Shown here piece after piece: positions 1-10,960 of a DNA stretch of 64,000 bases (positions are counted from its first letter, which is position 1; each line of letters begins with the position of its first letter). Location of the stretch: the NCBI GenBank assembly GCA_029204225.1, contig CM055092.1, positions 67,838,810 through 67,902,809 on the forward strand, written 5' to 3'. A program made the position numbers and the translations under genes. Under the pieces are notes generated by a model. The model was not told the DNA's origin, did no database searches, and saw only the letters and a list, made by a program, of their open reading frames with translations. This DNA comes from Diphasiastrum complanatum. Taxonomy: Eukaryota > Streptophyta > Lycopodiopsida > Lycopodiales > Lycopodiaceae.

Positions 1-894
1 GCCCACTTCGGGTGACTATCAATACTTTTTCTCTAGGATTTTGTGTTCCTACGGCTTCTATTTCAATTAGATTGGCTAGTGATCATTCATCATGTACCTT
101 AAGCTTTTCTTTTTCAACCGTGGTGAATTTATAGTCCTTTTGTAGAAAATGTGCTTGCCTTGAAAGACCCTCATTACTAGGCTCGGGTCGATGTTTTGTT
201 CTCTTCGGTGAGGTTGTGGGATCAATGCTCTTCATGCGATACTAACCACATTCTAGCCATGGGGACCGTAATGTTTAACTTGATTCCATCATATTTCATC
301 GACTCTCTTAGTGCGAGTTCACAATCAATAGTTTGTAGCTAACATAGGTCTTTCTAAATTTCTCCCGGCAGACGCACCAATGTTCGAGTAAATTTTGACT
401 AGGGATTGGTCTAGCCAAAATGCCTTAGTGAGAGAAGGACCCACACTGTCCTTACGCGAGTGATCAAAATCTGATCGCTTCTAATCTTGGGGGCCCCACT
501 AATTACCCTGTATTCCCGAGCTAAGGAGAGTTTTATAGGCTCTCAGAGACATGACTTTGTCTTCATCATAGTGCTCACTCAAATCCAAGGGCAGCTAGTG
601 TACTATTGATATGTAGTGAATAGACGGCTTGTGCTACCCAAGAATGATGTTCACTTATGTATACATTGGTTAGAATGAGAAATCCATGTGCATTTGTCTC
701 TATGACAATGTCTCCAATACGAACCTCTCGAGATGTGGTGTCAAATGCTATGACATCTATATTCGTGGGACCTAAAACACGTAAGACCAAACAAGATCTG
801 TGTGGGCCAAAATGTACTCCATTCATGACATAATTTTGCGTGTGCACCTATGGCTGTAGAGACCGTTTGTTGGCTTCAAGTGTAGGGGTTGGCT
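1..894. other. unassigned region
   Basis: No recognisable gene. A 90-codon minus-strand open frame (575-847) matches no family I know and may be chance. The downstream flank is a Copia pol end, so this may be older retrotransposon DNA, but nothing in the stretch proves it. Confidence 0.3.
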
Positions 895-1031
895 CTTCTG
901 AAGTTTGGGCAATGCATCTAATAATTGTAGTTGTTGATATACTTACTAAGCCATTGGCAAATGATCCATTTGTGAAGTTAACATTAGCACTTGGAGTTGT
1001 AGATAGATGTATGCTAGATTTACCAAGCTAG
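895..1031 (+). pseudogene. Copia RNase H C-terminal fragment
   Basis: The frame ends with the tail of Copia RNase H: a VDILTKPLAND motif followed by LGVVDRC, which other Copia elements in this window share (for example DILTKALP and LGVVDRC near 36.2 kb). Upstream pol sequence is missing. Directly after the stop codon comes a purine-rich TTTTGAGGAG (1,033-1,042) followed by TGTG, the expected polypurine tract and LTR start. This is the 3' stub of a plus-strand Copia element. Confidence 0.7.
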
Positions 1032-1042
1032 ATTTTGAGGAG

Positions 1043-1346
1043 TGTGAAAATGTCAAAATCATGCTTGATCCATGTACATATCTTGATTACACATGTGTGG
1101 AGCGAATTCCCACGTGTGAATTAAATGAATTTATCATTTAGATCAATCATCTAGTATGTACATATCTTTTGATTAGTGATCTATTGGCTAAAATGGCCAA
1201 AATCTACTTTTCTAGCTATATGCCACTTGGCACCTTTCTATTGGTAGAATGTGTGACATCTTGAGGTTAGGATTGATCTCCCACTTGTAGAGGTCTACTC
1301 ACATGTGTGGAAAGATCAATAGAAGTCGAATTTAGACTTGGGGGAG
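1043..1346 (+). repeat. Probable Copia 3' LTR start (decayed)
   Basis: Begins TGTGAAAATG right after a polypurine-like tract that follows a Copia RNase H stop codon. It contains CACATGTGTGG (1,090-1,100), CCCACGTGTGAA (1,109-1,120) and CACATGTGTGG (1,300-1,310), motifs recurring in the other Copia LTRs here. The right end is not defined: a second polypurine tract (1,340-1,346) and a different LTR start follow. Confidence 0.5.
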
Positions 1347-1440
1347 TGTTGGATTTCAATGTTCAGTCTTAAATCCTTTTGATAATGAGCATCCTGAAAA
1401 GTTGTTCACAACAGATATGTTTCCAATCCTAGATCAGGCC
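1347..1440 (+). repeat. Start of a second Copia-type LTR
   Basis: TTGGGGGAG is followed by TGTTGGATTTCAATG. The same start recurs at 48,438 with the shared stretch TAATGAGCATCCT, so both belong to one LTR family. No partner LTR or primer site was found nearby; the rest is lost or unrecognisable. Confidence 0.5.
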
Positions 1441-2410
1441 GGATCGGTTCGGATTTTTTTTTACCCTTCACTAAACTATCCGGGGGCTCTTGACCCTAGA
1501 TTGACCCTGGATTGGCAGATCGGATCGGATCGGGTCTAATTTTTTCAACCCCAAAAATTTCGGCTTTCAACATATTTTTCGACCCAGTGTATAATTTCTG
1601 ACCCTTTGTATAAAATCCGACTCTATGTAAATTTTTTATATTGTTGGTTAGAAATCTGACCCGTCAACTTTACATTAATATCAACCAACTTTGTACATGC
1701 ATTTATGTCATAAAGGTTGTTGTAATAACTATAGGAAATTCAGTTGTAGATATTTTTAGTACATAAGACTTAGAATTTTCATCAAAAAACTTCTTCTGAT
1801 ATTATGAACTTGATTTTTCATTAATCAGTATCAGTGTTATCACGCTCAACAAGCTGAAGTTATAACTTCATGCCATTGTACTCATTGTTGATAATAATCA
1901 GAGTGCAATTTGTCATACTGATGTTTAAATTATTTGATGCTAATTGTGGCGCTTCCAATCCAAGTATCTAGCTCGCTCTCAGCTTCCGCTCATACCCACT
2001 AATTTCCAACACAACGGTCAAAATGTAGGGTCGAATGGATGGATACCTAGCTATAGATCAATACAAGGTTGCTATAGGAAATTCTCCCAAGGATGCTCAA
2101 GAATGGAAAATCAAAAAGGATTTCTTTCTCTCAGGCTTTCTCTCAGGCTTTTCTCCACGCTCCATTTTCTCCCAATTTTCACCGACAACTAGAATTATAG
2201 GACAAATTTCTTTGCCCTGCCAATGTTGTCTATTCATTCCAGGCTCCCTTTTCTTCCAAATTTTTTTTACCCTATATCTCTACTTGTCAGCGAGTAAAGT
2301 TGCAAAGCAAATTTATTTTCCCTTGCCAATGTTGTCTATTCATTCTAAAATAGGTCTACAGTCAATATGCAGGACGGTCAAAATGCATGTGTTCTTCAGC
2401 CAATAAGATT
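1441..2410. other. AT-rich spacer with short duplication
   Basis: Contains clustered CGGATCG-like words at 1,438-1,530 and a partial tandem duplication: CCAATGTTGTCTATTCATTC occurs near 2,220 and again near 2,323, about 105 bases apart. Open frames here are short and show no protein family. Probably degraded repeat DNA next to the Copia gag fragment. Confidence 0.35.
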
Positions 2411-2419
2411 TCTTGCAAG

Positions 2420-2953
2420 TCAGCCACACTTGGCAAGACTCTTTGAATGGAAAAAACTTTGCACAAGGTTAGCATGTTCATCTAGCAAGCCATTCAACAT
2501 AACTTGGACTATTTCACCATCTTTTATGCTTTCATCAATGCATGCTAGATCATCACTTAAGGAATTAACTTTCAAGACAAATGCATGAGCACTTTCACCC
2601 TCTCTTTGCCTACTATAAAATATTTGCCTCCTTAGGGTCAATACCCTAGATGTGTACTTTGATTCAAAGAGCTTTTTCAAGGCATTTCATGCCTCACTTG
2701 CACTTTGACTTTTACTAACTTCTTTGAGAAGTTCATTGGTAACATTCATTTTAATGATATGAAGAGCCCTTTTAGCCTTCTTATCAAATCTTTGTTGCTC
2801 TTGAACTGTGGGTGGTCTCTCTTCAGTTCCTGAAACTATGTCCATGAGTTCATTCAACTCAAGTAAGGATTTCATCCTCACTTTCCAAATAGAGTAGTTT
2901 GATGAACTCAAACTATCATTAGTTTCTAACATGATCCCACCATTGGAAGCCAT
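2420..2953 (-). pseudogene. Copia gag fragment
   Basis: Two consecutive minus-strand segments (2,687-2,953 and 2,420-2,680) give an N-terminal Copia gag: LSSSNYSIWKVRMKSLLE, then MNVTNELLKEV, SRVLTLRRQIF and LACIDESIKDGEIVQVMLNGL. It is closely related in plan to the gag of Copia B1 and B2. An in-frame stop splits the two segments, and the sequence ends before any zinc knuckle or protease, so it is a truncated non-coding relic. About 320 bases of leader-like sequence precede it up to the foldback element at 3,278. Confidence 0.85.
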
Positions 2954-3277
2954 GAATATAATGATTCTTCAACTTCTAGGCTCTGTCCTAATACACCTAG
3001 CACTCACTTTCCTCTCAACAAATGATGGATAAGGAGATCTCAAAAAATCTAGGACCCTAAAACACTTCTATCTTGAACCTGGCTGGTTTTCAAGCATAGA
3101 AAGGAAGATTGAAACACATGCAACACTTTGCACACACTAAGAATGGATTACAAACTCAAACCTACCTGAACACACTCTTGCTCAAATTTTCTAGCAAGTG
3201 ACCGAATCAAGTTATGGTGTGAAGAGTTATTTGCATTCTTGGAAAATACAAAAGACTAGGCTGCCAAGAACACATTA

Positions 3278-4321
3278 GGGGCCTTTTTGGACTCAAAAAG
3301 GGCCTCTTCCTTGCCTAAACATGTTTGCTAATTAGGATTAATTAACTAACTAATTGCCCTATGTGGCAGTTCACCAGGGTTTATCATGGGTTAACTTAGA
3401 AGTCAATAGGCTTCACGTAGGCCTAGTGTAATATAGCAAGGACACATGATTTTAATGTAATCTAAAATTTTAAATCCAATATAGCGACATTTTTCAAGGC
3501 CTTAAAAAGCCTTTTTTATTAACTCAGAATGTCGAAAAAGGGGGCCCAATATTTCCTTGGGCCCCCATATTGAAAAAAAAAATTCAAAAAAAAATGGGGG
3601 AGAGGGGGATTGAGGTACAATCCAACCCCCCCGGTGTCCCTCCTTTCTACATGATCCCCCCTCTCCTTTGAACTTCTTGGCCCGCTGGCCGCCCATCCTT
3701 CCACTCCGGGCCATTAGGCTACTTCAGAGCACAAAGTTCAGGGAATGCCACACCTTCCCTTCTCTCTCACATGTCCCTTCCCTCCTCCATGCTGGCACTC
3801 CTCCCCTCTCACGCTGTCCCCGCGTGCCCAGTGGTCCGGAGTGGAAGGATGGGCGGCCAGCGGGCCAGGACGTACAAAGGAGAGGGGGGGGGGGGAACCA
3901 TGTACAAAGGGGGGGGTACATTTGCAAAGGAGGAGGAAGGGGGGGATTGTACCCCAATCCCCCCTCTCCCATTTTTTTTTGAATTTTCTTTCTCAATATG
4001 GGGGCCCAAGGAAATATTGAGTCCTCTTTTTCGACATTCTGAGTTAATAAAAAAGGCTTTGAAGGCTTCAAAAATGTCATTATATTTTAATAAAAATTTA
4101 AACTAGAGCCATGTCCTATCATCATTAATATGGGTTGAGGAAGTAGAGTTGGAAAATAGTTAGTAAGTGGGTTAGAATTTGGAGATCTAATTTGGACCAT
4201 TAAATGTGCCATGTCATATGGACCATTCCATCTTAGTTGTCACTCTCTTATTGGTACATATGTCGTCATTAACACTAATTATAATTAGTGAAGAGGCCCT
4301 TTTTGAGTCCAAAAAGGGCCC
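3278..4321. mobile_element. Foldback DNA transposon 1
   Basis: The ends are inverted copies of GGGCC(C)TTTTTGGACTCAAAAAGGGCCTCTTC, each itself a small hairpin. Both are flanked by TA (3,276-3,277 and 4,322-4,323), so the target duplication is probably TA, although palindromic flanks leave this open. Inside are large inverted arms, about 3,488-3,715 against 3,833-4,078: GGGGGCCCAA, a TTCAAA/poly-A tract, poly-G runs and a GC-rich block (GCCCATCCTTCCACTCCGG pairs with its complement). The centre of about 115 bases is unpaired. No transposase is encoded; proline-rich open frames in the arms look like composition artefacts. A relative in opposite orientation lies at 32,492-33,621. Confidence 0.8.
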
Positions 4322-5790
4322 TAATGCCTAGAATTGAACAAACTTGATCAACATATGTTCAACACACTAAGATATTGATTCAACCTATAAAACCACATGT
4401 AAACCACACTTCTAAAAGTTTATAAATTTCATAAAATGATAAATACAAGCTTTAGAGGTGAATGAAAGAGCACACTTAGTGAATCACAAGACTAGCTTCA
4501 CTAGCTTGTCAAATCTTGGTGTTTAGATGTTGATCTAAGATCACTTCACATGAGAATGTTCCTCAGCTTGTTAAGAACCTGAAAACACATTTGCATGATG
4601 GTTAAAGACTTCCAGTAAATGTTCCAATCAAATTACATAAGGAGAGTTATTTACATGCTTAACAAAGTACACCAAAATTTATGCAAAAGATTGTTGACAA
4701 TTTGTTCACCCAAACGGGGATGTTTCATCCAAGTGAGAGCTTTGCTCAGCCTTTTGGAGACATACAAAGTCACTCAAAAAGTATTTGTCATTCACTTAAG
4801 GAGAAGGCTCATCCACTTAAGGAGAGAGTTCATCCACAAAGGAGAGTGTTCATCCACAAAAGTGGAGATTGTCAACAATACATTGAACAAAACATTGTTA
4901 GTATTGAATATGCACAAGCCTCACAATCAACAAATGGTTAGGTGTTATGATCTGATCCAAAATAGCTTCTTCTCAGCCTCTGATCTTCAATAAACTTGAA
5001 ATATGCTTTTGATCCACAAGTTCAACTCACAAAACAAAGGTTAGTAAGATTTGATCAACTCTGCAATGCATAATGATGCTATAACTTGATCAAACATCCA
5101 AATATCACCATAAATGAAAACTTTACTAAAAATAATAGGCAACTAGTTCTAATATCATGTGAAAAAAGTGGATCTTGAATGGATCCAAACTCCCAAAATA
5201 CTTGGCTAAGATCTTTGCACAACAAGCTACAAAAGCTAGAAATGGCAAAGCATCCTACTGCTACCTTTGATACACATGAACTTGACAAAGCATTCAAGAG
5301 ACAAAAGAAACGAATAAAAGGTACTGATGGTAGCCAAAAATAACAACAAATTGGGCTCCCAATAGCATCCTACCACTTTTGGAAACCTCTTAACATCATA
5401 CACAAAAGCTTGAAGACAATACACAAAGCAATGCTCTCAATGGAGGAAGAAACTGTGATAGTGATCTATTGATCTCTCTAAACAATACAATAAGTTTCTC
5501 CAACCTGTTCTCCACGAATTTCAGCCTAATATAGGTGAGAGAGATAACTTTTTCTCCTCTCTCTAGAACTTAGGACCCAATTTTAGGGCATCAATAGCCT
5601 AAAATAGCCAATTTTGTCCTATATGTCCAAATAACATGATTTTGGTATCATTTTGAAGGTCCTAAAGTTTGGGACTTTTTCAATATGAAATATATACTAA
5701 AATAAAATGATCTAGGCCTCTTTCACATGTGTGAAAGGTTAGATCCAAAACTATGTACAAAAATTGCCAATTTAGGCCTCAAACTAGCTA
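4322..5790. other. Probable decayed LTR sequence
   Basis: No protein match. The stretch resembles Copia LTRs in this window: a TTTCACATGTGTGAAA palindrome (5,721-5,736) and a CTCTCTCTAGAACTTAGGACCC block like the region after the TATA box in the other LTRs. Neither end nor a primer site could be fixed. Open frames of about 120 codons within it look like chance. Confidence 0.35.
4789..4870 (+). repeat. 20-21-bp minisatellite, 4 units
   Basis: Four head-to-tail units resembling CATCCACTTAAGGAGAGAGTT, the last two diverged to CATCCACAAAGGAGAGTGTT. No function visible. Confidence 0.7.
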
Positions 5791-5794
5791 GGAA

Positions 5795-6540
5795 ATGTTG
5801 ACAATTTTCACAAAATATTATGCGGCTGTCTTCTCCCACCTCCGCCAAATCTATCTCTCTCGTACAGGCAGGACCTTCATAAATGTTGGCCCTTTAGCAA
5901 GTGTCTTCTATTGGTTCTCTCTTTGCTTTTGCGAAATATCGTCTTCATCAAAGAAAGCATCTATGACAGACCTTTGCTTTGGCGATTGTTCAATTGATGC
6001 AACATCAAACTGCAAACAATCCACTGTAGCTAAGGCTTCAATCCAGTTTACTGCATCGGTTTGCGAATCGTTGCGTATGACAATTCTTATAACAATTGCC
6101 AAGTGAAGATCTTCAAGATTCATGTCACATGCAAACCAAAAGGAAACCTATGGAGCATAAACCACCCAACTAACATGAAGAGACTAGTCAACATCCTAAC
6201 CCTTCACCCCCAAGCCACAGTGAATGAATACAAGAGAGAAGAGGAAATCCTAGCTCAAGAATCTAAAATTCCAATAGGGAGATGGGCGAGTTTCCATGGT
6301 AAGTATTCTCTCCAAGAGGAGAGAATATTCCTCTTAGGACTCCCATGCAACCTATCTTAAGCTATTGATCTCCTATTCTTGCATTAAAGCAGTCATTCAC
6401 CATGCAAGTGCTCCTATGTTCAATTATAGGTCTGGGCCCTCATATGATTATTAATTATTTGTAACGACCACGTCCGGAATAACGTAGCATAACTAATAAC
6501 CACATACAACTGGAGTGACCAGCTATCCATGTCAAGAATT
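5795..6540. other. unassigned region next to a Gypsy relic
   Basis: A 71-codon minus-strand frame (5,908-6,123) and a 99-codon plus frame are present, with no family I recognise. Position next to a minus-strand Gypsy fragment suggests pol or 3' sequence of that element, but no motif confirms it. Confidence 0.25.
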
Positions 6541-6552
6541 ATTCTGATTCTC

Positions 6553-7371
6553 TTATATAGGACATTTCTCTAAGTACTTAGCTCTATCCTGAGCACTCCG
6601 AATACAATCACGGGGCACTTGCAACATTTCATGCATATCATGCAAGAAATCCGCAACTTTTTGGATCTTAACAGACTTCGTCTCCACATTTATTGAAGAT
6701 CTAGGTTGGCAACCATACATCAACATAAAAGGACTATATCTAGTAGCAGAATGTTTCCTACTATTATAAGCAAACTCAATCAAATAGTTGCGCCTTTCTT
6801 TCTTTTGGACATAATTTAATAATGTGTCCAGACTTACTACAATGAAAGCACACATTGGTTCTTCTAGTCTTTTTTTGAGACAAATGTTTTTTTTTGTCTA
6901 AACTCAGATGCAGCTTGATCCAGTTCATCAAAATACTTAGATTTTTTATTACCACGAACTCTTTCATTTCAATAATTTCTTTTGGCTGGGTCCGGATGAT
7001 CCAGATGGATTAGCCTGTAATTGCTTTCTAGATGCCACCATTGTGGAATCATACGCTTTCGCAACTCTTACGACATCATCGAAAGTTTGAAGCACATTAC
7101 TCTTGCACTCATTTTGATAATATGTAGGCAAACCTAGGATAAACTGCCATAGTGTCAGTTTTGCATCGAAAGAGAGAACTTTAGTCCATAAATCCATAAG
7201 GTACGAGTCCAAACTCCGAGTACCCATTTTGCAATTAACAAATCTTTGGTAGAAATCTGAGTTGTCTACAACCACAAATGACTTTCTGAACACTTCCATA
7301 AACTCATCCCACGTGGCAGGTTTTGGTTGCAGATCACGCCACCACGACGAAGCTTTCCTACGGAAGAACAT
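6553..7371 (-). pseudogene. Gypsy gag fused to integrase tail
   Basis: Minus-strand reading gives, in order, a Gypsy gag domain (7,371-6,964: ASSWWRDLQPKPATWDEFMEVF, LDSYLMDLW, then AKLTLWQFILGLP), a CCHC zinc knuckle (CFHCSKSGHIIKLCPK, about 6,845-6,890), and then directly the C-terminal part of Gypsy integrase (FAYNSRKHSATRYSPFMLMYGCQPRS, SAQDRAKYLEK; 6,553-6,800). Protease, reverse transcriptase and RNase H are missing, so an internal deletion joined gag to the end of pol. Frames shift between blocks and the relic is not functional. Confidence 0.85.
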
Positions 7372-8147
7372 AATAACACTCTCAATTTTTTTTTCTTTAG
7401 GAATTCCTTGTAGATTAAAATAACCGGTCCACTTGGTTAGCCAGTAGCCTCAAGTCTTTTTTCTCCTTTGAAAAAGGTTCAGGATGGAAGCTTAAATTCG
7501 GTGCAGATAAAGTTTTCACTTGATTCAACAGTACTTCCATTTGTTGATCTCTTAAAGTATTCTTGTTGTTTATTTTATTAAGCGCTTGGCTTCACAACTG
7601 GCAAATTTACAAATAGGTAGGCATTGGCACCTGACCATCAAGAACTGTATTTGCCTTATCATCTGCTATATAGATTTCCAAACAAACAAAATTAGCTTAA
7701 TTAGTCGAGATCCAATCATCAACTAATAAGTGAAAAGTTCAAACCTTCATAACTGGCCAATAGTACTCAGCAAGGTCTTTCACTCATTTAAGCAAATTTT
7801 GCAAAATCAATATTAGACTTATTTAAACAATAACAACTTTTAGGACCAAAACTATACAAAAAAGTGAGATTTTTGAAATCCGTTGGAAATGCACCAACTG
7901 TGAGGAGCATTCGGTTGTCAATTGTTTTCACCCTCGGACTAACCCTTGTTCTATTTCTCAAGTGAGGCTCAGATTACTGTGTAAAGTTCATATGTACTTC
8001 TCACACGTGTGAGAGGCTGCTGGAGTTGTACTTTCACCAAAACTTTGTGTTTTTTTCAACATTTGAGCTTCAAACAAGTTGTGAAGAGTGAAATTAGTGA
8101 TGTGCTTATGAAAATCCATTCTTTCCATTATAGATTTGATGAGTAAA
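7372..8147. other. Spacer and probable Copia A LTR end
   Basis: The left part continues toward the start of the Gypsy relic. The right part precedes a primer-site-like sequence at 8,148 and contains a perfect 16-bp palindrome TCTCACACGTGTGAGA (7,999-8,014) of the type seen in other Copia LTRs, so it is probably the 5' LTR of Copia A. Its left end was not found and the right end lacks a clean CA. Confidence 0.4.
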
Positions 8148-8160
8148 TGGTATTAGAAGC
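8148..8160 (+). promoter_or_regulatory. Copia A primer binding site (degenerate)
   Basis: TGGTATTAGAAGC resembles TGGTATCAGAGC, the initiator-Met tRNA complement seen at the intact site 19,561. It lies about 315 bases upstream of the gag start at 8,464, a normal spacing. Confidence 0.6.
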
Positions 8161-8463
8161 TTATTAAACCTACAAATCCTTGAGAGAGAGTTTGAGGCTT
8201 ATGTTTTTTAGTTCAAGAGTGAAACTAAAACCATTATAAACACCATAGGAAGGCGATGGAACTTCCAAGAGTCAAATCCAAGTTTCTAAGTGAATAGATT
8301 GTGTAGAATACTCTTTCCCAAATCTTTTTGAGTTCAAGATCATTATAGATCTTGCTTCTTGAGTCTTGTGAGATTCAAAAGAGTAGCATTGTAGTTAAAT
8401 TCTGAGAAAGAGTGAAGGGAGAGCCTTTGAATAATACATTTGTTGTACTTGTTACTAAATAGA

Positions 8464-8628
8464 ATGGGTTCAATTGGAGCCTATCTTCTTGAGGCTATTG
8501 AAAGGCTAAATTCTAATAATTATTCAACTTGGAAACTAAGAATTGAGTCTCTACTTGTGCTCCAAGATATGTATGATCTTGTCATAGGAGAGGAAGAAGA
8601 AGCTCAAGGAGGACAAGATCTAGTGAGG
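8464..8628 (+). pseudogene. Copia A gag, 5' part
   Basis: Starts MGSIGAYLLEAIERLNSNNY and continues with STWKLRIESLLVLQD, closely matching the gag of Copia C (MGSAGAYLLEASERLN). The frame is cut at 8,628 by the insertion of Copia B1 and resumes at 14,646 with RYKRRARLALH after the duplicated TGAGG. The ATG at 8,464 is preferred over an upstream in-frame ATG because it aligns with the start motif of C. Confidence 0.85.
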
Positions 8629-9277
8629 TGTAAAGATTTCAGATCCTTAAGATCCAATCTACTTGAATGATCTTTGGTTAGAAAGAGAAATACACTACCA
8701 ATTTCACCAATGTAGAAAAATCAGCATCTACACACAATTTGAGATGCAAACACTAGTAGAACTTGATCAAACTTGAATGAAATGATTATGTATTGTTGCT
8801 GTCCGTACAAAACCAGCAAGCTACTGTATTTCACATGTGTGGATCCAAAAATAGCAAATATAGATCATTCTACACATAGAATTGCAAGCAATCACCAAGA
8901 TAGTGCACCAATGGATAGTAGAACCCAAGAGAACCATATATAAGCATGAAATGACATAGAGAAGAGAGAAGATGACTCTCTCCACGACTTACATCCTTTT
9001 ATAACAGGTCCAAACCCTATTTAGCCACTTGGCTTTCCCACCAAAATGCTAACCCTACCAATTTGGAGTCTAGATTCAATGTACCCAACTTATTCAAATT
9101 GAATCTACTCAAACTCATATTCTATCTTTCCCACACTTTCAAAAAGTTTTTATTCAAATGAGATTTAGACTAATGAACTTTGAAAAGTCAACCTCTAAGT
9201 CTAAAACAAGTTTTGGCCTCAATATGCCAAACATGAAAATATTGCAAAATGTGATGAAACTAGTTGAATCTTTCACA
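8629..9277 (-). repeat. Copia B1 3' LTR
   Basis: 649 bases. On the minus strand it starts TGTGAAAGATTC and ends with ACA. It carries CACATGTGTGG (8,833-8,843) and, on the minus strand, TTATAAAAGG near 8,995-9,004, a likely TATA box. It pairs with 13,996-14,645. Confidence 0.95.
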
Positions 9278-9860
9278 CTCCCTCTTCAACTAGTTTTAGC
9301 ATAGACTTTGATAATACTCCAAGTGAAGTCCTATGCTTCATGAACAAGTCTTTTCCCAATGCTTTGGTGAAGATATCAGCTACACATTCCCTTGAAGACA
9401 CATGTTGAAGCTCCACCTCCTTTGCAATGACTCGGTCCCTCACAAAATGATATTGTATCTCAATATGTTTGCTCCTAGCATGAAAGATAGGATTGGATGC
9501 CATTCTTTGGGCTGATTGATTGTCACAAAAGATGATCGGGCTCTCTGAAAAATCCAGCAAGTGAAGATCCTTGACCATCCTCTTCATCCATACCATCTCC
9601 TTTGTGCAATGTGTAAGAGCTTTGTACTCGGCCTCACTAGATGACAATGAGATAGTGGCTTGTTTCTTTGACATCCATGATATAGCTCCATCACCTATGA
9701 AAATACAATAAAAACTAATGGATTTTCTATCCATTATATCTCCAGCATAGTCCGAATCTGAAAATCCAAAAAGATTAGGTGATGGTCCCTCATACGATAT
9801 GCCAAAATCTCGAGTTCCAATGATGTACCTCAAAACTCGCTTTCCTAGCTTCCAATGCTC
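9273..9860 (-). CDS. Copia RNase H region of B1
   Basis: An open frame with an almost complete Copia RNase H: YIIGTRDFGISY, FGFSDSDYAGD (first catalytic Asp), ISWMSKKQATISLSSSEAEY (Glu), FCDNQSAQRMASNP (Asp), HARSKHIEIQYHFVRD, and ECVADIFTKALGK at the end. In a working element this removes RNA from the RNA-DNA hybrid. HWKLGKRVLRYI around 9,820-9,858 is the normal end of the reverse transcriptase connection, after which the homology stops. The frame is intact but is separated from the upstream gag-integrase by foreign sequence, so it is probably not made as a proper polyprotein. Confidence 0.85.
   Translation of the reverse strand, partial: EHWKLGKRVLRYIIGTRDFGISYEGPSPNLFGFSDSDYAGDIMDRKSISFYCIFIGDGAISWMSKKQATISLSSSEAEYKALTHCTKEMVWMKRMVKDLHLLDFSESPIIFCDNQSAQRMASNPIFHARSKHIEIQYHFVRDRVIAKEVELQHVSSRECVADIFTKALGKDLFMKHRTSLGVLSKSMLKLVEEGV
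9278..9290 (-). promoter_or_regulatory. Copia B1 polypurine tract
   Basis: On the minus strand GAAGAGGGAG directly precedes the TGTG of the 3' LTR. It is the expected plus-strand priming site and overlaps the end of the RNase H frame. Confidence 0.8.
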
Positions 9861-10960
9861 CTAGCATAGTTTTTGCCAATAGAACTTTGATCTATCATAA
9901 GAATGATCTTCTTCTTAAGAATAGATCTCCTTTCAATGATCATGTAATGCTCAAAATAAAAACAACCATAATTGATATAGAGAATAGTGTCCACTTGGGA
10001 TGCTTCACTATTTCTTACATCAATTTTACATGTAAAAATGTGACTAGAACATAAAGAATTAAATAGAATGTAAATGAAATGATTCCACCATGCTTCCAAC
10101 TCTGAACTCTCTGAAAAAATACAACAAACAAACAATAAATGTGAGTGATCAACTTTTGCTTGCATGTCTCCTCCTCCTTTGTCCTTTGTTGCCTTGTATC
10201 CACCATGATACTCCATGAATGAGCCTTTATCTTCATCTTGTCACAAGAAACCATCAAACCTTGGAAATCCATGAGTAGGTGAGTACATTAATGATGCAAA
10301 TCCAGTACCACATGACTCCATAAACCAAGTAGTTTTCACTAGTCCATCTTCAAGATCTACTTGACAGAAGAAAATGACCATGAATTCACCAAAAATTGAC
10401 AATCTCCAAGTATTGGCACCAAGTAGCTCAACATTTGAGAACTTAGTCATGGATGAGTGACATAATGAACTTCCAATAGCTTCATTTCCATCAGAAAAAT
10501 CAGCCAAGAATGCTAGTACAAATCCAACATCAAAACAATGCTCACCAATGTAGCTAGTTTTACCATATCTTGACAATTTGCACACATCCACATGAAATTG
10601 CTCAAACATGAGATAGAATAAGTAACGTAAACTTGAACAACACTTCCTTGTTGCTCCTTTGACCTTACTTGAGTCTTCAATATGCTGCAAAAGCAGATCC
10701 ATAACACCCTTGCCAATTACCTCTCCTTTGATGCTTTTGACTAGCTCCAAATTGCCAACTTCCCTTTTGACTAGTTGAAGCGCTTTGAGATCAACCTCTT
10801 GATCTTCAACTTGATCATCAAAGTCATTGAACAAACTTTGTTTTCCAGATCCATTACTTGATTTTACAGCAAGATAACATCCAACCACTTGCATAGCTCC
10901 ATGTACACAAGAAGATCTTCCAAAAGATGTTCCACTCTTCATAAGAGATCGATACTCAAG
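9861..10960 (-). other. Non-RT insert replacing reverse transcriptase in B1
   Basis: Reverse transcriptase should lie here. The Copia match stops just after EEWIQAMDLEYRSLMKSGT (about 10,960) and returns at HWKLGKRVLRYI (about 9,858). In between there is no RT motif (no YVDD, no IYVKQP-type or TFAPV-type motif). Most of the upstream half is open in frame with pol down to 10,241, with readable stretches such as LVKREVGNLELVKSIKGEV and SYIGEHCFDVGFVLAFLADF. A second open frame (9,845-10,216) covers much of the rest. I recognise no family. It may be a captured host fragment, or pol changed beyond recognition; capture is favoured because the flanks align sharply. Confidence 0.6.

Noticed and set aside
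3502-4106. Several overlapping proline/glycine-rich frames (70-118 codons) on both strands
   Set aside because: They mirror each other across the inverted arms of foldback element 1 and come from G/C homopolymers; no family motif.
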